Source: Motiliproteus sp036964625 (GTDB lineage: Bacteria > Pseudomonadota > Gammaproteobacteria > Pseudomonadales > Balneatricaceae). From it: DNA of 64,000 nt. Every line of letters starts with the position of its first letter. Position 1 is the stretch's first letter. Under the pieces are notes generated by a model that was given only the letters and a program-made list of their open reading frames with translations, was not told where the DNA came from and ran no database searches. This document shows positions 1-10,952 of this stretch, piece by piece. Location: the NCBI GenBank assembly GCA_036964625.1, contig JBALTG010000007.1, forward strand, positions 1-64,000, in the 5' to 3' direction. Position numbers and translations under genes: made by a program.

Positions 1-200
1 CACTGATCTACTGCGGAAAACCCGAATTTGGTCATATTTTCACGATCACCCTCGTTAAATAGCTCGCTATTCGCCTCAGATGATCGAAAAATCTGCCTCA
101 AATCGTATTTCCCTCGCTACGATCGGCCAAGTCCGACAGGCTCCTAGCATCCCCTATTAACCCGCCGGGTTAATATGTTTGCCGCCACCAGCCTCTTAGA
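1..200. other. Noncoding left edge, downstream of fdhD
   Basis: No convincing gene is seen in either strand of these 200 bases. Positions 45-150 read like an intergenic dispersed element (on the minus strand it runs from a CTAGGAGCCTGTCGGACTTG stretch towards the window edge), a style of sequence often found near insertion-sequence ends. I cannot confirm this from the window. A perfect 19-bp palindrome lies at 156-174. A small fdsD (delta subunit) gene, which follows fdhD in some fds operons, is not visible here. Confidence 0.4.
156..174. terminator. Perfect palindrome after fdhD, possible terminator or operator
   Basis: Two 9-base arms, ATTAACCCG and CGGGTTAAT, flank a single C, 27 bases beyond the fdhD stop codon. 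No strong T-run follows on the minus strand, so a rho-independent terminator is only one option; a dimeric protein binding site fits equally well. Confidence 0.35.
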
Positions 201-1154
201 TCAATCGGTATAGCGTACATGGCGCCCGGAGCGGGCAAAGCCGATGACATTGACCCTAGCCTGTTTAGCCAGCCGGATCGCTAAGGCGGTGGGGGCTGAG
301 ACGGCGACCAGATTGCCGATGCCTACGGCCGCTGCCTTGTGTACGAGTTCATAGCTGGCACGGCTCGATATCAGCAGAAACCCTTGTGCCAGGTTGGTGT
401 TGGTTTTGATCAGAGCACCAATCAACTTGTCCATGGCGTTATGCCGTCCGACATCTTCCCTGAGTCGCTGGATTTCACCCTCGAGGTTGCACCAGGCCGC
501 CCCGTGGACAGCTCCGGTGATACGCTGCAGCGGCTGCTGCTGATCCAGTTGGCTGACTGCGCGCTGTACCGCCGCGTCGCCAATGGCTGTTGTTGCCATA
601 AGCGAGTTTATCGGTCGAATTGCACTCTTAAGCGAATCGATGCCGCAGAGTCCGCATCCCGTGCGCCCGGTCAGGTTGCGTTTTTTCAGTTGCAACGCTT
701 GCGCTTGTCGCGAAGATATCGACAGATCAACTTCGATGCCGTCGGGCCGGGTGTGTATCTCTACGCCGTATAGCTCTTGCGGGTGCTGAATAATGCCTTC
801 GGTGAGGCTGAAACCGAGAGCGAAATCTTCCAGATCGCAGGGTGACGCCATCATTACCAGGTGGCTAACGCCGTTATAGCAAAGTGCTACGGGGGATTCT
901 TCTGCCAGACAGTCTTGCGCGGTGGATGTTGCATCCGCCGTCCAACGGCAGACGCTGACCGACGCGGTGGTCAGCGCTGTTGTCGATGGCGTTGTTGATG
1001 GAGTTGTTGATGGAGTTGTCGATGGAGTTGTCGATGGAGTTGTTGATGGCGTCATCGATTGCAGCGCCGGCAAGGGAGATGACAAGGGCGTTGCCTGGGC
1101 TAAGGGGGTTGGTTTCGCACTGTCGGTTACGCCTCCTTTGTCAGTCACGGTCAT
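201..1154 (-). CDS. fdhD: FdhD, formate dehydrogenase sulfurtransferase
   Basis: FdhD passes sulfur from a cysteine desulfurase to the bis-MGD molybdenum cofactor before insertion into formate dehydrogenase. The conserved GRTGCGLCG loop with its CxxC pair (about residues 167 and 170) is present, as are the C-terminal EDVGRHNAMDKLIG and SSRASYELVHKAA motifs. An in-frame ATG 84 bases upstream exists, but I chose the ATG at 1154 because it overlaps the fdsA stop as ATGA, indicating translational coupling. Residues about 35-58 are a TPST repeat (six 12-bp units) in an N-terminal extension not needed in E. coli FdhD. It is the last gene of the fds operon. Family assignment is secure; the extension's role is unknown. 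Confidence 0.95.
   Translation of the reverse strand: MTVTDKGGVTDSAKPTPLAQATPLSSPLPALQSMTPSTTPSTTPSTTPSTTPSTTPSTTALTTASVSVCRWTADATSTAQDCLAEESPVALCYNGVSHLVMMASPCDLEDFALGFSLTEGIIQHPQELYGVEIHTRPDGIEVDLSISSRQAQALQLKKRNLTGRTGCGLCGIDSLKSAIRPINSLMATTAIGDAAVQRAVSQLDQQQPLQRITGAVHGAAWCNLEGEIQRLREDVGRHNAMDKLIGALIKTNTNLAQGFLLISSRASYELVHKAAAVGIGNLVAVSAPTALAIRLAKQARVNVIGFARSGRHVRYTD
979..1050 (-). repeat. 12-bp x 6 in-frame tandem repeat in fdhD
   Basis: Six units of the type GTTGTYGATGGM on the plus strand encode a Thr/Pro/Ser (TPST) linker in the N-terminal extension of FdhD. Unit differences are mostly silent third-position changes. Confidence 0.9.
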
Positions 1155-4037
1155 GATGTTTTCGGCGTCTCGGCTGTACTGCCCGGTTTGAGCAGACTGT
1201 GCTGGCGTTTGCTGAAGTTCTGAAAGTTCTTTTGCCACAGGGATGGCTCAGTCACCTTTTCAATTTGCACCGCAGTGACCTTATATTCCGGGCAGTTGGT
1301 GGCCCAGTCTGAATTATCGGTGGTGATCACATTGGCACCACTCTCCGGGTGATGGAAGGTGGTGTAGACCACGCCGGGCTGCATCCGTTGGCTGATTTTG
1401 GCGCGGAGCACCGTCTGCCCTGCACGGCTGGATATCCCCAGCCAGTCTCCGGTTTGAATACCACGGTCTTCGGCGTCGTGAGGATGAATCTCCAGCTGGT
1501 CCTCGTTATGCCAGACTTGATTGGCGGTACGCCGGGTCTGAGCACCCACGTTGTACTGTGATAGCACCCGGCCGGTGGTCAGGATCAGCGGAAAGCGGCG
1601 GTTGGTCCGCTCGGTCGTCGGCACAAACTCGGTGACAGCAAATCTGGCTTTGCCGATCGGAAAAGAGTGTTCGTGCATGATCGGCATACCATCGGGGTGC
1701 TGGTCGTTGCACGGCCACTGGATACTGCCAAGTTGGTCTAATTTCGCATAACTGACACCGGCAAAAGAGGGGGTCAACGAGGCGATCTCATCCATGATTT
1801 CGGAGGGATGGCTGTAGTCCATCGGGTAGCCCAGGGCGTTGGACAGCGCCATGGTTACTTCCCAGTCCGCCTTGCCCGCCAGCGGTGCTACGACGCGTCG
1901 AACCCGGTTGATGCGGCGTTCGGCGTTGGTGAAGGTGCCGTCCTTCTCTAAAAAGGTGGAGCCGGGCAGTAACACATGCGCAAACTTGGCGGTTTCATTG
2001 AGGAAGATATCCTGGACCACCAGCAGCTCCAGCGAGCGTAAGGCGGCTTCAACGTGCTGGGTGTTGGGATCGGATTGAGCGAGGTCTTCACCTTGCACGT
2101 ACAGCCCTTTGTAGTGGCCGTTGATCGCCGCATCGAACATGTTGGGAATGCGCAGGCCGGGTTCGCTATCGAGTGTTACACCCCAGCTCTGCTCGAAGCG
2201 CTGGCGAATGGCGTCGTCCCCCACCGGTTGATAGCCGGGCAGTTCGTGCGGGAACGAACCCATGTCGCAAGAACCCTGGACATTATTTTGTCCCCGCAGG
2301 GGGTTAACCCCGACACCGGAGCGGCCGATGTTGCCGGTAACCAGCGCCAGGTTGGCGATGCCCATCACCATGGTGGAGCCTTGGCTATGCTCGGTCACGC
2401 CCAAGCCATAGTAGATCGCCCCATTGTCGGCCTGAGCGTAGAGTCGTGCGGCGCGGCGAATGGTTTCGGCGCCGACACCGGTTATCGCAGCGACAGCTTC
2501 GGGCGCGTTTTCAGCGCCGCTGATAAACTCGCGCCACTGGCGGTAAGCTGCGTCGTCGCAACGTTGCTCGATAAAGGTGCGGTCCTCTAAGCCTTCGTTA
2601 ATCACTACATAAGCCAAGGCGTTGATCAGTGCCACGTTAGTGCCGGGCAGCAACGGCAGGTGCAGGACGTCTTTTATATGGGGGGTCTTGAGCAGGTCGA
2701 TCTGGCGCGGATCCGCGACGATCAACGTGGCGCCCTGACGGAGCCGTTTACGCATCTGCGAGGCGAACACCGGGTGGGCATCGGTGGGGTTGGCACCGAT
2801 GACCAGTATCACATCGGCGTCTTTGACCGAATCGAAGGTTTGAGTGCCGGCCGATTCGCCGAGAGTCATCTTCAGACCGTAACCGGTCGGGCTATGGCAG
2901 ACCCGGGCGCAGGTATCGGTGTTGTTATTGCCGAAGCCGGTCCGTACCAGTTTCTGCATCAGGTAGGTCTCTTCATTAGTGCAGCGTGACGAGGTGATGC
3001 CTCCTATGCTGGTGCGTCCATGCGCCGCCTGGATCTCTTTAAAGCGGCGGGCGCTGTAGTCGATGGCCTCCTGCCAACTGACCTCTTTCCAGGGCTGGTC
3101 GATATTGTCGCGAATCATCGGTGCGCTAATACGATCTTTATGGTTGGCGTAGCCGAACGCAAAGCGTCCTTTGACGCACGCGTGGCCCTGGTTAGCTGCG
3201 CCGCCTTTGTAAGGCACCATACGAACCAGTTGATCGCCTTTGAGCTCGGCTTTGAACGAGCAGCCGACACCGCAGTACGCACAAGTGGTGATGACGCTGC
3301 GCTCGGGTTGGCCCATGTCGATGACGCTGTTTTCGGACAGGGTCGCGGTGGGGCAGGCCTGCACGCAGGCACCACAGGAGACGCAATCCGAATCCATGAA
3401 ATTACTCGAACCGGTACTGACCTTCGAGTCGAAGCCGCGACCCTCGATGGTCAGGGCGAAGCTGCCCTGGACCTCTTCGCAGGCGCGTACGCAACGCGAA
3501 CAGACGATGCATTTACTGGGATCGAAGCTGAAATAGGGGTTGGACTGATCTTTTTCGGCATCCAGATGGTTGCTGCCGTCCAGACCATAACGCACCTCCC
3601 TAAGACCCACTGCACCGGCCATATCCTGTAGCTCGCAGTTACCGTTGCTAGGGCATGTCAGGCAATCCAGGGGGTGGTCAGAGATATACAGTTCCATAAC
3701 ATTGCGGCGCAGCCGCGCCAGCTTATTGTTCTGGGTGGTGACTTTCATACCCGGCTCTACCGGGGTGGTGCAGGAGGCAGGATAGCCGCGACGGCCCTCG
3801 ATCTGGACGGTGCAAAGACGACAAGAACCAAACGCTTCCAGGTTATCGCTGGCGCAGAGTTTGGGGATATTAATGCCCGCAAGCGCGGCGGCACGCAGCA
3901 CCGACGTACCCTCAGGTACGCAGATCTCGACGCCATCGATATCTAGAGTGACTGCGATCGCTGAGGCCGATGCGGGCGTGCCCAGGTCTTGGTCGGGGTT
4001 GATGCGCGTGCGGTGGTGTAACGCGGGATCAAAAAAT

Positions 4038-4045
<8 letters not shown>
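1151..4045 (-). CDS. fdsA: NAD-dependent formate dehydrogenase, molybdenum alpha subunit
   Basis: This is the catalytic subunit of the soluble cytoplasmic FdsGBA formate dehydrogenase (formate + NAD+ to CO2 + NADH). In order it shows an N-terminal [2Fe-2S] domain (Cys 64, 75, 78, 92), a His-Cys3 [4Fe-4S] site (HPLDCLTCPSNGNC, 124-137), two ferredoxin-type clusters (CIVCSRCVRAC and CVSCGACVQAC), a CAYCGVGC [4Fe-4S] site at about 255, and the bis-MGD domain. The ARVCHSPTG motif (Cys about 383) supplies the Mo-ligand cysteine, so it is a cysteine rather than selenocysteine enzyme. The start at 4045 is preferred over one 30 bases upstream because AGGGGAG sits 7 bases before it; it overlaps the fdsB end by 8 bases. 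Length (964 aa) suits FdsA. Confidence 0.96.
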
Positions 4046-5773
<1,728 letters not shown>

Positions 5774-5777
<4 letters not shown>

Positions 5778-6268
5778 GACTTTATCTCCAGCGGCAGGGT
5801 TGATAGTTCGTCGATCAACCGGTCGAACCGCGCAGCGTTGACCCTGCCGATGATCTCATCGTTGACGCGCAGGTTCGGTCCGCAGGCGCAGTTACCCAGG
5901 CAGTAGACCGGATCCAGGCTGTATTCCTGATCCGGGGTGGACTGGTGGTAGCCGATACCCAGCGTTGCTTTGACGTGTTGCTCGAGCGCTCGGGAGCCGC
6001 GTGCCTGACACGCTTCCGCCCGGCATATCTGGAGTTGATGACGTCCGGGCGGGGTGGTACGGAAATGCTCATAGAAGCTGATTACGCCCTGTATCTCTGC
6101 CGAGGTTTGATGCAAGCCTGCGGCGATGATAGCCAGGGTTACCGCCGGGATAAAACCGAGCTGGTTGTGGATATCGTGCAGAATGGGTAGCAAGGCTCCC
6201 GGCTTGTGTTGCAATCGGTCGATAGCCGACCGGGCTGTTTCAATATACTGATCAGAGTGGTCGTGCAT
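5774..6268 (-). CDS. fdsG: Formate dehydrogenase gamma subunit (NuoE-like [2Fe-2S])
   Basis: FdsG is the 24-kDa, NuoE-like thioredoxin-fold subunit that carries a [2Fe-2S] cluster and docks on FdsB. The four cluster cysteines are visible as CRAEAC (first pair, with normal 4-residue spacing) and CLGNCAC near the C-terminus. It is first in the operon, the order known in Cupriavidus-type fds operons. The ATG at 6268 (164 aa) is chosen: an AAGG lies about 9 bases upstream, whereas the ATG at 6313 has no ribosome-binding sequence. The stop overlaps the fdsB start as ATGA. Confidence 0.94.
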
Positions 6269-6402
6269 ATCAGCATGCCTTGGTCTGTTTTTATAATAGG
6301 AAGCAGTATGCATATTATGTATTGTTTAGTTTATAAGCATCTGTAGAACCATAGCATTGGATGATATCGATCAAAATATGAAAAAAAGTACATAGGTTGG
6401 GT
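6269..6402. promoter_or_regulatory. Divergent promoter region, fds operon and its putative regulator
   Basis: This AT-rich 134-bp spacer must carry the promoters for fdsGBA-fdhD (leftward) and the regulator (rightward). Possible -10-like hexamers (TATTAT and TATAAA on the minus strand near 6290-6305) are visible, but I cannot fix -35 elements. An FNR-like palindrome lies at 6361-6374. Confidence 0.55.
6361..6374. promoter_or_regulatory. FNR/ANR-like box
   Basis: ATGAT-ATCG-ATCAA matches the FNR consensus TTGAT-N4-ATCAA at 9 of 10 positions. It sits about 95 bases upstream of fdsG and 29 bases upstream of the regulator start, consistent with oxygen-linked control of either. A chance match is possible because only one site is seen. 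Confidence 0.4.
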
Positions 6403-7470
6403 ATGCAGAGAATCGATATTATTCCTACCTGGTCGTTCCGTGATGAAGCCGGGCATCAACTGGATCCGAAACTGTTTGGGTTGCTGGCGGCGATTCATGA
6501 ACAGGGCAAATTGACTAAAGCTACCTTGCAGGTCGGCATCTCTTATCGCCATGGTTGGAATTTGCTGAAAAAATGGACGGCCTTTTTCGGCTGCGAACTG
6601 GTTAGTTTACAAAAAGGTAAGGGTGCGACACTGACACCGCTGGGGGAGAAGTTACTCTGGACCGAGCAGCGTGTGGTGGCACGTTTCGAGCCTCAGCTGA
6701 AAAATCTTGCCTCAGAACTGAATCTGGAAATACAAAAGAGCCTTGAGAGCAGCAGGCCCCAGCTGAGGCTCTACGCCAGCCATGGCTATGCAGTTGCGCA
6801 GCTGCCGGATCACGCGGTCGATTATCAGCTGGATCTGCAGTATAAAAGTGCCGAGCAAGCGCTGGCCGCTCTGGAGCGGGGGCAGTGTGATCTGGCAGGC
6901 TTTCATGTCCCGACCGAAGTCATCAGCGCATCTATGCTCGAAACCTATCATCGCTATTTAAAACCCAGGGCTCATCGGGTCATTAGTTTTGTGACCCGTT
7001 GCCAGGGGTTAATGATTAAGCCTGCTAATCCCAAAGCGATTGTCAGCCTGCAGGACCTGGTACGCAGTGATGTCCGTTTTATCAACCGGCAGACCGCATC
7101 GGGAACCCGTGCCCTGTTGGATGAATTGATGCGCAGGGAGGGGCTCAGCAGCACCGCTATCAACGGCTTTGAGGATGAGGAGTATACCCACTCGGCGGTG
7201 GCGGCCTATGTCGCTGCGGGTATGGCCGATGTCGGTTTTGGTGTCGAGGCGGCAGCGCGACAGTTTGGTTTGGGTTTTCTGCCCATAACATCAGAGTATT
7301 ATCTATTTGTCTGTCATACCCGCACGCTTAAACAGGCAGCGATGCGGCGCTTCATCGCCTCATTAACAACCCCCGGTTTTGTTGAAGGTATTGCGCAACT
7401 GCCTGGCTATGCACCGAGTCACGCGGGAGAAATTATGCGGGTTGAAGATTTCCTAGCTTGTCGGACTTAG
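6403..7470 (+). CDS. ModE-like HTH / periplasmic-binding-fold transcriptional regulator, probable fds regulator
   Basis: Residues about 15-100 form a winged HTH of the ModE/LysR type (the segment GKLTKATLQVGISYRHGWNLLKKW looks like the recognition region). Residues about 115-330 resemble the type-2 periplasmic substrate-binding fold used as an effector domain, with a TASGTRALLDELMRREG stretch typical of the COG1910 molybdate-like binding domain. It is transcribed divergently from fdsGBA, so control of formate dehydrogenase in response to formate, molybdate or a related anion is the natural inference. The ATG at 6403 follows an AGG 6 bases upstream; a TTG two codons earlier is less likely. The characterised FdsR of Cupriavidus is a LysR protein, and I cannot say whether this is its orthologue. 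Confidence 0.75.
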   Translation: MQRIDIIPTWSFRDEAGHQLDPKLFGLLAAIHEQGKLTKATLQVGISYRHGWNLLKKWTAFFGCELVSLQKGKGATLTPLGEKLLWTEQRVVARFEPQLKNLASELNLEIQKSLESSRPQLRLYASHGYAVAQLPDHAVDYQLDLQYKSAEQALAALERGQCDLAGFHVPTEVISASMLETYHRYLKPRAHRVISFVTRCQGLMIKPANPKAIVSLQDLVRSDVRFINRQTASGTRALLDELMRREGLSSTAINGFEDEEYTHSAVAAYVAAGMADVGFGVEAAARQFGLGFLPITSEYYLFVCHTRTLKQAAMRRFIASLTTPGFVEGIAQLPGYAPSHAGEIMRVEDFLACRT

Positions 7471-7581
7471 CACCGAACTATTGCGGGCTATGCTTCGACC
7501 ATTGCTGCCCTCTATAGAGTCAAAAGGCAGCTCAACAGAGGGGCTTTGCCAGCCCTTCGCCAGCCATGTAGCAGGCCTGGG

Positions 7582-8124
7582 TTACCACAGCATCCGCGTC
7601 AGGGTGCCGTCCTTGTCGATGATCTGGTGTTTCAGCGCGGCGGCGGCATGCAGTCCAGTGATCACTAAGATGGTGTAAGCCAGGTACTCGTGAATAGCGA
7701 TGGCGATCTCCCGCCAGGCATCGCTGACCGCGATCAGGGCCGGAATCTCGAGCACCCCAAACAGATCGATACCATCGCCTGCAGAGGTGGAGATGAAATA
7801 GCCGCTGATGGGGATAATCAGCATCAGCCCCAGCAGCAGCAAATGCACCGCTTTGGACGCCCACTCTTGCCAAGCCGGTAAGGGCCGGGTTGGCGAGGGC
7901 TGGATGTTGACAATAAACCAGATCACCTTGGCGGCTGCCAGGGTTAGTGCAACCAGGCCAAAGGCTTTGTGGTAGAACAGACTGTCGTGATAGTTGGGGT
8001 CGTAGTAGCTCAGATCGACCATGTACCAGCCCAGAGCAACCAGCCCCAGAATGTGCACTGCCACTAACCAGTGCAGTAGCCGGGTTAACCAGCCAAAGCG
8101 GTTGGAGGTGTTGCTAATCGCCAT
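7582..8124 (-). CDS. Cytochrome b561 (YceJ/CybB type)
   Basis: A 180-aa inner-membrane diheme cytochrome b of the bacterial b561 family, with four predicted transmembrane helices (about 12-32, 48-68, 88-108 and 143-165). Candidate heme-ligand histidines are in RLLHWLVAVH, FYHKAFG, AVHLLL and the C-terminal IHEY/GLHAAAALKH segments. It follows yceI by 25 bases, the same yceI-yceJ pairing as in E. coli, and an AGGAT ribosome-binding site precedes the ATG by 7 bases. Proteins of this family can move electrons from ubiquinol; the partner here is not known. It converges with the regulator gene ending at 7470. Confidence 0.88.
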   Translation of the reverse strand: MAISNTSNRFGWLTRLLHWLVAVHILGLVALGWYMVDLSYYDPNYHDSLFYHKAFGLVALTLAAAKVIWFIVNIQPSPTRPLPAWQEWASKAVHLLLLGLMLIIPISGYFISTSAGDGIDLFGVLEIPALIAVSDAWREIAIAIHEYLAYTILVITGLHAAAALKHQIIDKDGTLTRMLW

Positions 8125-8149
8125 GGTCGATCCTGCTTAATTCGTTAAT

Positions 8150-8710
8150 CTACTTGTCAAGAATGCCTTCAAGGTTGAACTGCATCTCGATCACTTCGGC
8201 TGCGGGCCCGAGGTTGTAGCTGATACCGAAATCAGACCGTTTCAGGTTATGAGTGCCGGTAAAGCCTGCGCGGTAACCGCCCCAAGGGTCTTTGCCCTCG
8301 CCGATTTTAGTCACGTCGATGCCGATCGTCTTGGTAACGCCATGAAGAGTCAGTTTGCCGGTAAGGGTTTTACCATCGAAGCTGCTGCTTTTAAAGCTGG
8401 CGGTTGGGAATTGGTCGGTATCGAGAAAATCATCACTGCGCAGGTGCTTATCCCGCTCAGCATGGTGACTGTCGATACTGGCCGTCGCTACGGTCATCTC
8501 AACCTGGCTGTTGGCTTCATCCTTGGCATCGTAATTGAACGTGCCCGTGACATCGTTGAAGCGACCATGAAGCCAGCTAACCCCTAGATGTTGCACCCGG
8601 AAATTGATAAAAGTGTGGACGGGGTCTATGGTGTATTGCGCGGCAGAGGCAAACGGGCTGCCAAAGCTTGCGGCAGCGACAATGGCTGCAGCGAGTAGAG
8701 CTTTTTTCAT
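8150..8710 (-). CDS. yceI: YceI-family periplasmic lipid-binding protein
   Basis: The N-terminus MKKALLAAAIVAAASFGSPFASA is a signal peptide with a cleavage site after ASA. The mature part starts with the family signature YTIDPVHTFINFRVQHLG and contains the ADSQVEMTVAT-like, DFLDTDQFPTASFKS and LTLHGVTK motifs of the YceI beta-barrel, which binds isoprenoid or fatty-acid-like chains in the periplasm. The start at 8710 is supported by AAGGAT 8 bases upstream; a GTG start 24 bases earlier would destroy the signal peptide. Probably co-transcribed with the cytochrome b561 gene. Confidence 0.92.
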   Translation of the reverse strand: MKKALLAAAIVAAASFGSPFASAAQYTIDPVHTFINFRVQHLGVSWLHGRFNDVTGTFNYDAKDEANSQVEMTVATASIDSHHAERDKHLRSDDFLDTDQFPTASFKSSSFDGKTLTGKLTLHGVTKTIGIDVTKIGEGKDPWGGYRAGFTGTHNLKRSDFGISYNLGPAAEVIEMQFNLEGILDK

Positions 8711-8850
8711 ACTAAAATCCTTATCGTTAATCACCGAGGAGAAGTGTTGCGGATAAGGTAGGCTAAATACCTGTAGTTGACAATCCTTATTGAATTAAAC
8801 GGATTGTTCTTCCAGGGTTAATAATGGCAATTGCTGTGTGTGCAGGTGCA

Positions 8851-8882
8851 GGATCAGTTCGCCATTCGCTGGCGGCTGATCC
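8851..8882. terminator. Strong stem-loop between darP and yceI
   Basis: Arms GGATCAG and CTGATCC plus inner arms CGCCA and TGGCG enclose a TTCGC loop. It lies 18 bases beyond the darP stop. No T-run follows on the minus strand, so it may be an mRNA 3' stabilising hairpin or a factor-dependent terminator. Confidence 0.5.
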
Positions 8883-8900
8883 CGTCCGGGGGGAGGAGGG

Positions 8901-9419
8901 TTATAGGTTGCTGTTATCCAGTTCGCGGATATATTTGAACAGTTTTCTGGCCGCGGTAGGTGGTTTGTTGAGTTGCGCTTCTTTGCGAGTGTTACGAATC
9001 ATTTGACGCAAGTGCTGCCGATCAGCATCGGGGTACTCGGTCACGAAGTCGTTGAGCTGATTATCATCCGCTAACAGCTTGTCACGCCAGCGCTCCAGAT
9101 TATGAAAATACTGGACATAGGCCTGGGTGCCCGCTTCCTGGGTGTCGATGGCCTGTTGGATCTGCTCCGGATCGACATCGCGCATCAGCTTACCGATATA
9201 TTGCAGGTGGCGGCGTTTGGCTTCGTTCTGCTTGAGTCTAAGCATCTCCCTAAGGGCCGCCCTGAGTTCATCACCTAACGGCAGTTTGTCTAGAAACTGC
9301 TGTTTTTGATGGATCAGCTTGGCACCGAGCTTTTGCAGTGCTTCTGCTTCCCGCTTGATCTGGGTCTTGCTTTTGTGAACGTCGTCTTGCTGTTCTAAAT
9401 CGTCGAACCGGTCGCTCAT
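8901..9419 (-). CDS. darP: DarP/YjgA, large ribosomal subunit assembly factor
   Basis: A 172-aa highly charged, all-helical protein. It matches the YjgA family in features such as SKTQIKREAEALQKLG near the N-terminus, LPLGDELRAAL, AKRRHLQYIGKLMRD, and the C-terminal KLFKYIREL. The family binds late 50S assembly intermediates. CACGAGG precedes the ATG by 6 bases. In many gammaproteobacteria yjgA sits beside pmbA/tldE; that neighbour is not seen here. mgtE begins upstream on the same strand with a 24-base gap. Confidence 0.92.
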   Translation of the reverse strand: MSDRFDDLEQQDDVHKSKTQIKREAEALQKLGAKLIHQKQQFLDKLPLGDELRAALREMLRLKQNEAKRRHLQYIGKLMRDVDPEQIQQAIDTQEAGTQAYVQYFHNLERWRDKLLADDNQLNDFVTEYPDADRQHLRQMIRNTRKEAQLNKPPTAARKLFKYIRELDNSNL

Positions 9420-9443
9420 GACAGCCTCGTGCGGTCAAATGGG

Positions 9444-10793
9444 TTAGCCGTAGCAGAGTGTTGCCAAGCCTAAAAAGGACATAAAGCCCATTACGTCTGT
9501 TACGGTGGTAAGGATAACACCTCCAGCCAGCGCTGGGTCAATACCTCGAGCTTTTAGTAATAAAGGCAACAGGGTTCCAGCCAGGGCGGCGAGGCAGAGG
9601 TTGATAACCATCGCTGCAGCCATCAGACCGCTGAGCAGCGGGTCGCCAAACCAGAGTCCCGCTGCAAGCGCCACCACGGCGGCCCAGAGCAGACCATTGA
9701 GGCCGCCGACAATCAGTTCTCGATTCAGTAGCCAGCGGCTGTTTTGCGAGGAGATGTGCCCTGTTGCCATACCGCGGATCATCAGGGTGAGGGTCTGACT
9801 GCCAGCGATACCGCCCATGCTTGCGACGATGGGCATCAGCACCGCCAGCGCGACCACTTTTTCGATGGTGGCCTCGAACAGGCCGATAACGGACGAGGCC
9901 AGAAATGCGGTCATCAGATTAATGCCGAGCCAGAGTGCACGTCGACGGGCGGTTTTTAGTACTGGTGCAAAGGCGTCGTCTTCTTCGTCCAGACCGGCAA
10001 GGCTCATCAGCGAGTGATCGGCAGCTTCGCGGATTACGTCAACCACATCGTCGATGGTTATCCGCCCCAGCAGTTTGCCCTGATCGTCAACCACCGGTGC
10101 TGAAACCAGATCGAGGCGCTCAAACTGTTGGGCGACTTCGTGGTCTGGCATGATCGCGGGGATGGGGACGATACGGGTATCCATCACCGTCGCAACGCTG
10201 ACTTGCGGGTGGCTGGTCAGTAGTTTTATCAAGGATAGCTGGCCCAGATAGAGATCGTTACGATCGACCACGATCAGGCTATCGGTCATCGCTGGGAGTT
10301 CGGCGTGCAGGCGTAAGTAACGCAGGGTGGTATCAATATTGACGTCGGGGCGGATGGTGATGGTGTCGGTTGTCATCAGTCCGCCAGCGCAGTCGTCAGG
10401 ATAAAACAGCACCTGTTCGAGCCGCTCCCGATCCTGGGCGTTCATCGCTTCGAGGATTTCCTGGACTACGGTGCCCGGCAGCTGCTGGAGGATGTCAGCC
10501 TGGTCGTCGTCATCAAGAAACTCGGTAATCGCGACCAGTTCGATGGTGTTCATCTGGCGCAGGAAGTCGCTCTGAATCTCCTCGCTCAGATGCTGCAGGA
10601 CTTCACCTTTGGATTCGGGGTCGGTCAGATCCCACAGAGTCTGGCGTTGTACCGGCGGTGAGGATTCGATCAGGTGAGCGGTATCGACCGGCGCCAATAT
10701 TTGGTTAAGCAGGCTATGGGCTTGTTGCAGATCGCCGTTTTTCAAGGCGTGGTTGACGATTTGTTGGGGCGTTAGTTCAAGCGGTTCTGACAT
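9444..10793 (-). CDS. mgtE: MgtE magnesium channel/transporter
   Basis: MgtE is a Mg2+-gated inner-membrane Mg2+ channel. Residues about 25-130 form the MgtE_N superhelical domain, about 130-255 two CBS domains (FYPDDCAGGLMTT starts the first), and about 285-449 five transmembrane helices, with the conserved PIVASMGGIAGSQTLTLMIRG stretch of the pore region and GGVILTTVTDVMGF near the C-terminus. At 449 aa it has the normal length. It lies downstream of ptsO after a gap of about 160 bases, so it probably has its own promoter. Confidence 0.95.
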   Translation of the reverse strand: MSEPLELTPQQIVNHALKNGDLQQAHSLLNQILAPVDTAHLIESSPPVQRQTLWDLTDPESKGEVLQHLSEEIQSDFLRQMNTIELVAITEFLDDDDQADILQQLPGTVVQEILEAMNAQDRERLEQVLFYPDDCAGGLMTTDTITIRPDVNIDTTLRYLRLHAELPAMTDSLIVVDRNDLYLGQLSLIKLLTSHPQVSVATVMDTRIVPIPAIMPDHEVAQQFERLDLVSAPVVDDQGKLLGRITIDDVVDVIREAADHSLMSLAGLDEEDDAFAPVLKTARRRALWLGINLMTAFLASSVIGLFEATIEKVVALAVLMPIVASMGGIAGSQTLTLMIRGMATGHISSQNSRWLLNRELIVGGLNGLLWAAVVALAAGLWFGDPLLSGLMAAAMVINLCLAALAGTLLPLLLKARGIDPALAGGVILTTVTDVMGFMSFLGLATLCYG

Positions 10794-10902
10794 CCAGGCA
10801 CCTGGAAGCTATAGGAGTGATCGATGCGGGTGATTATAGCGATTCTGGAGGGGTATACGAGATCCAGAGTCGTAAGGGTGGGGTTTTAGTGGCAGTGATG
10901 TA

Positions 10903-10935
10903 GATATTGCTGAGATATTGCTGAGGTATTGATGA
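10903..10935. repeat. 11-bp x 3 direct repeat in mgtE-ptsO spacer
   Basis: Two exact copies of GATATTGCTGA and a third with two changes lie in the noncoding spacer between ptsO and mgtE. The unit is not a multiple of three, unlike the repeats inside genes of this window. Confidence 0.85.
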
Positions 10936-10952
10936 AATAGTAGAGGCCGCGA

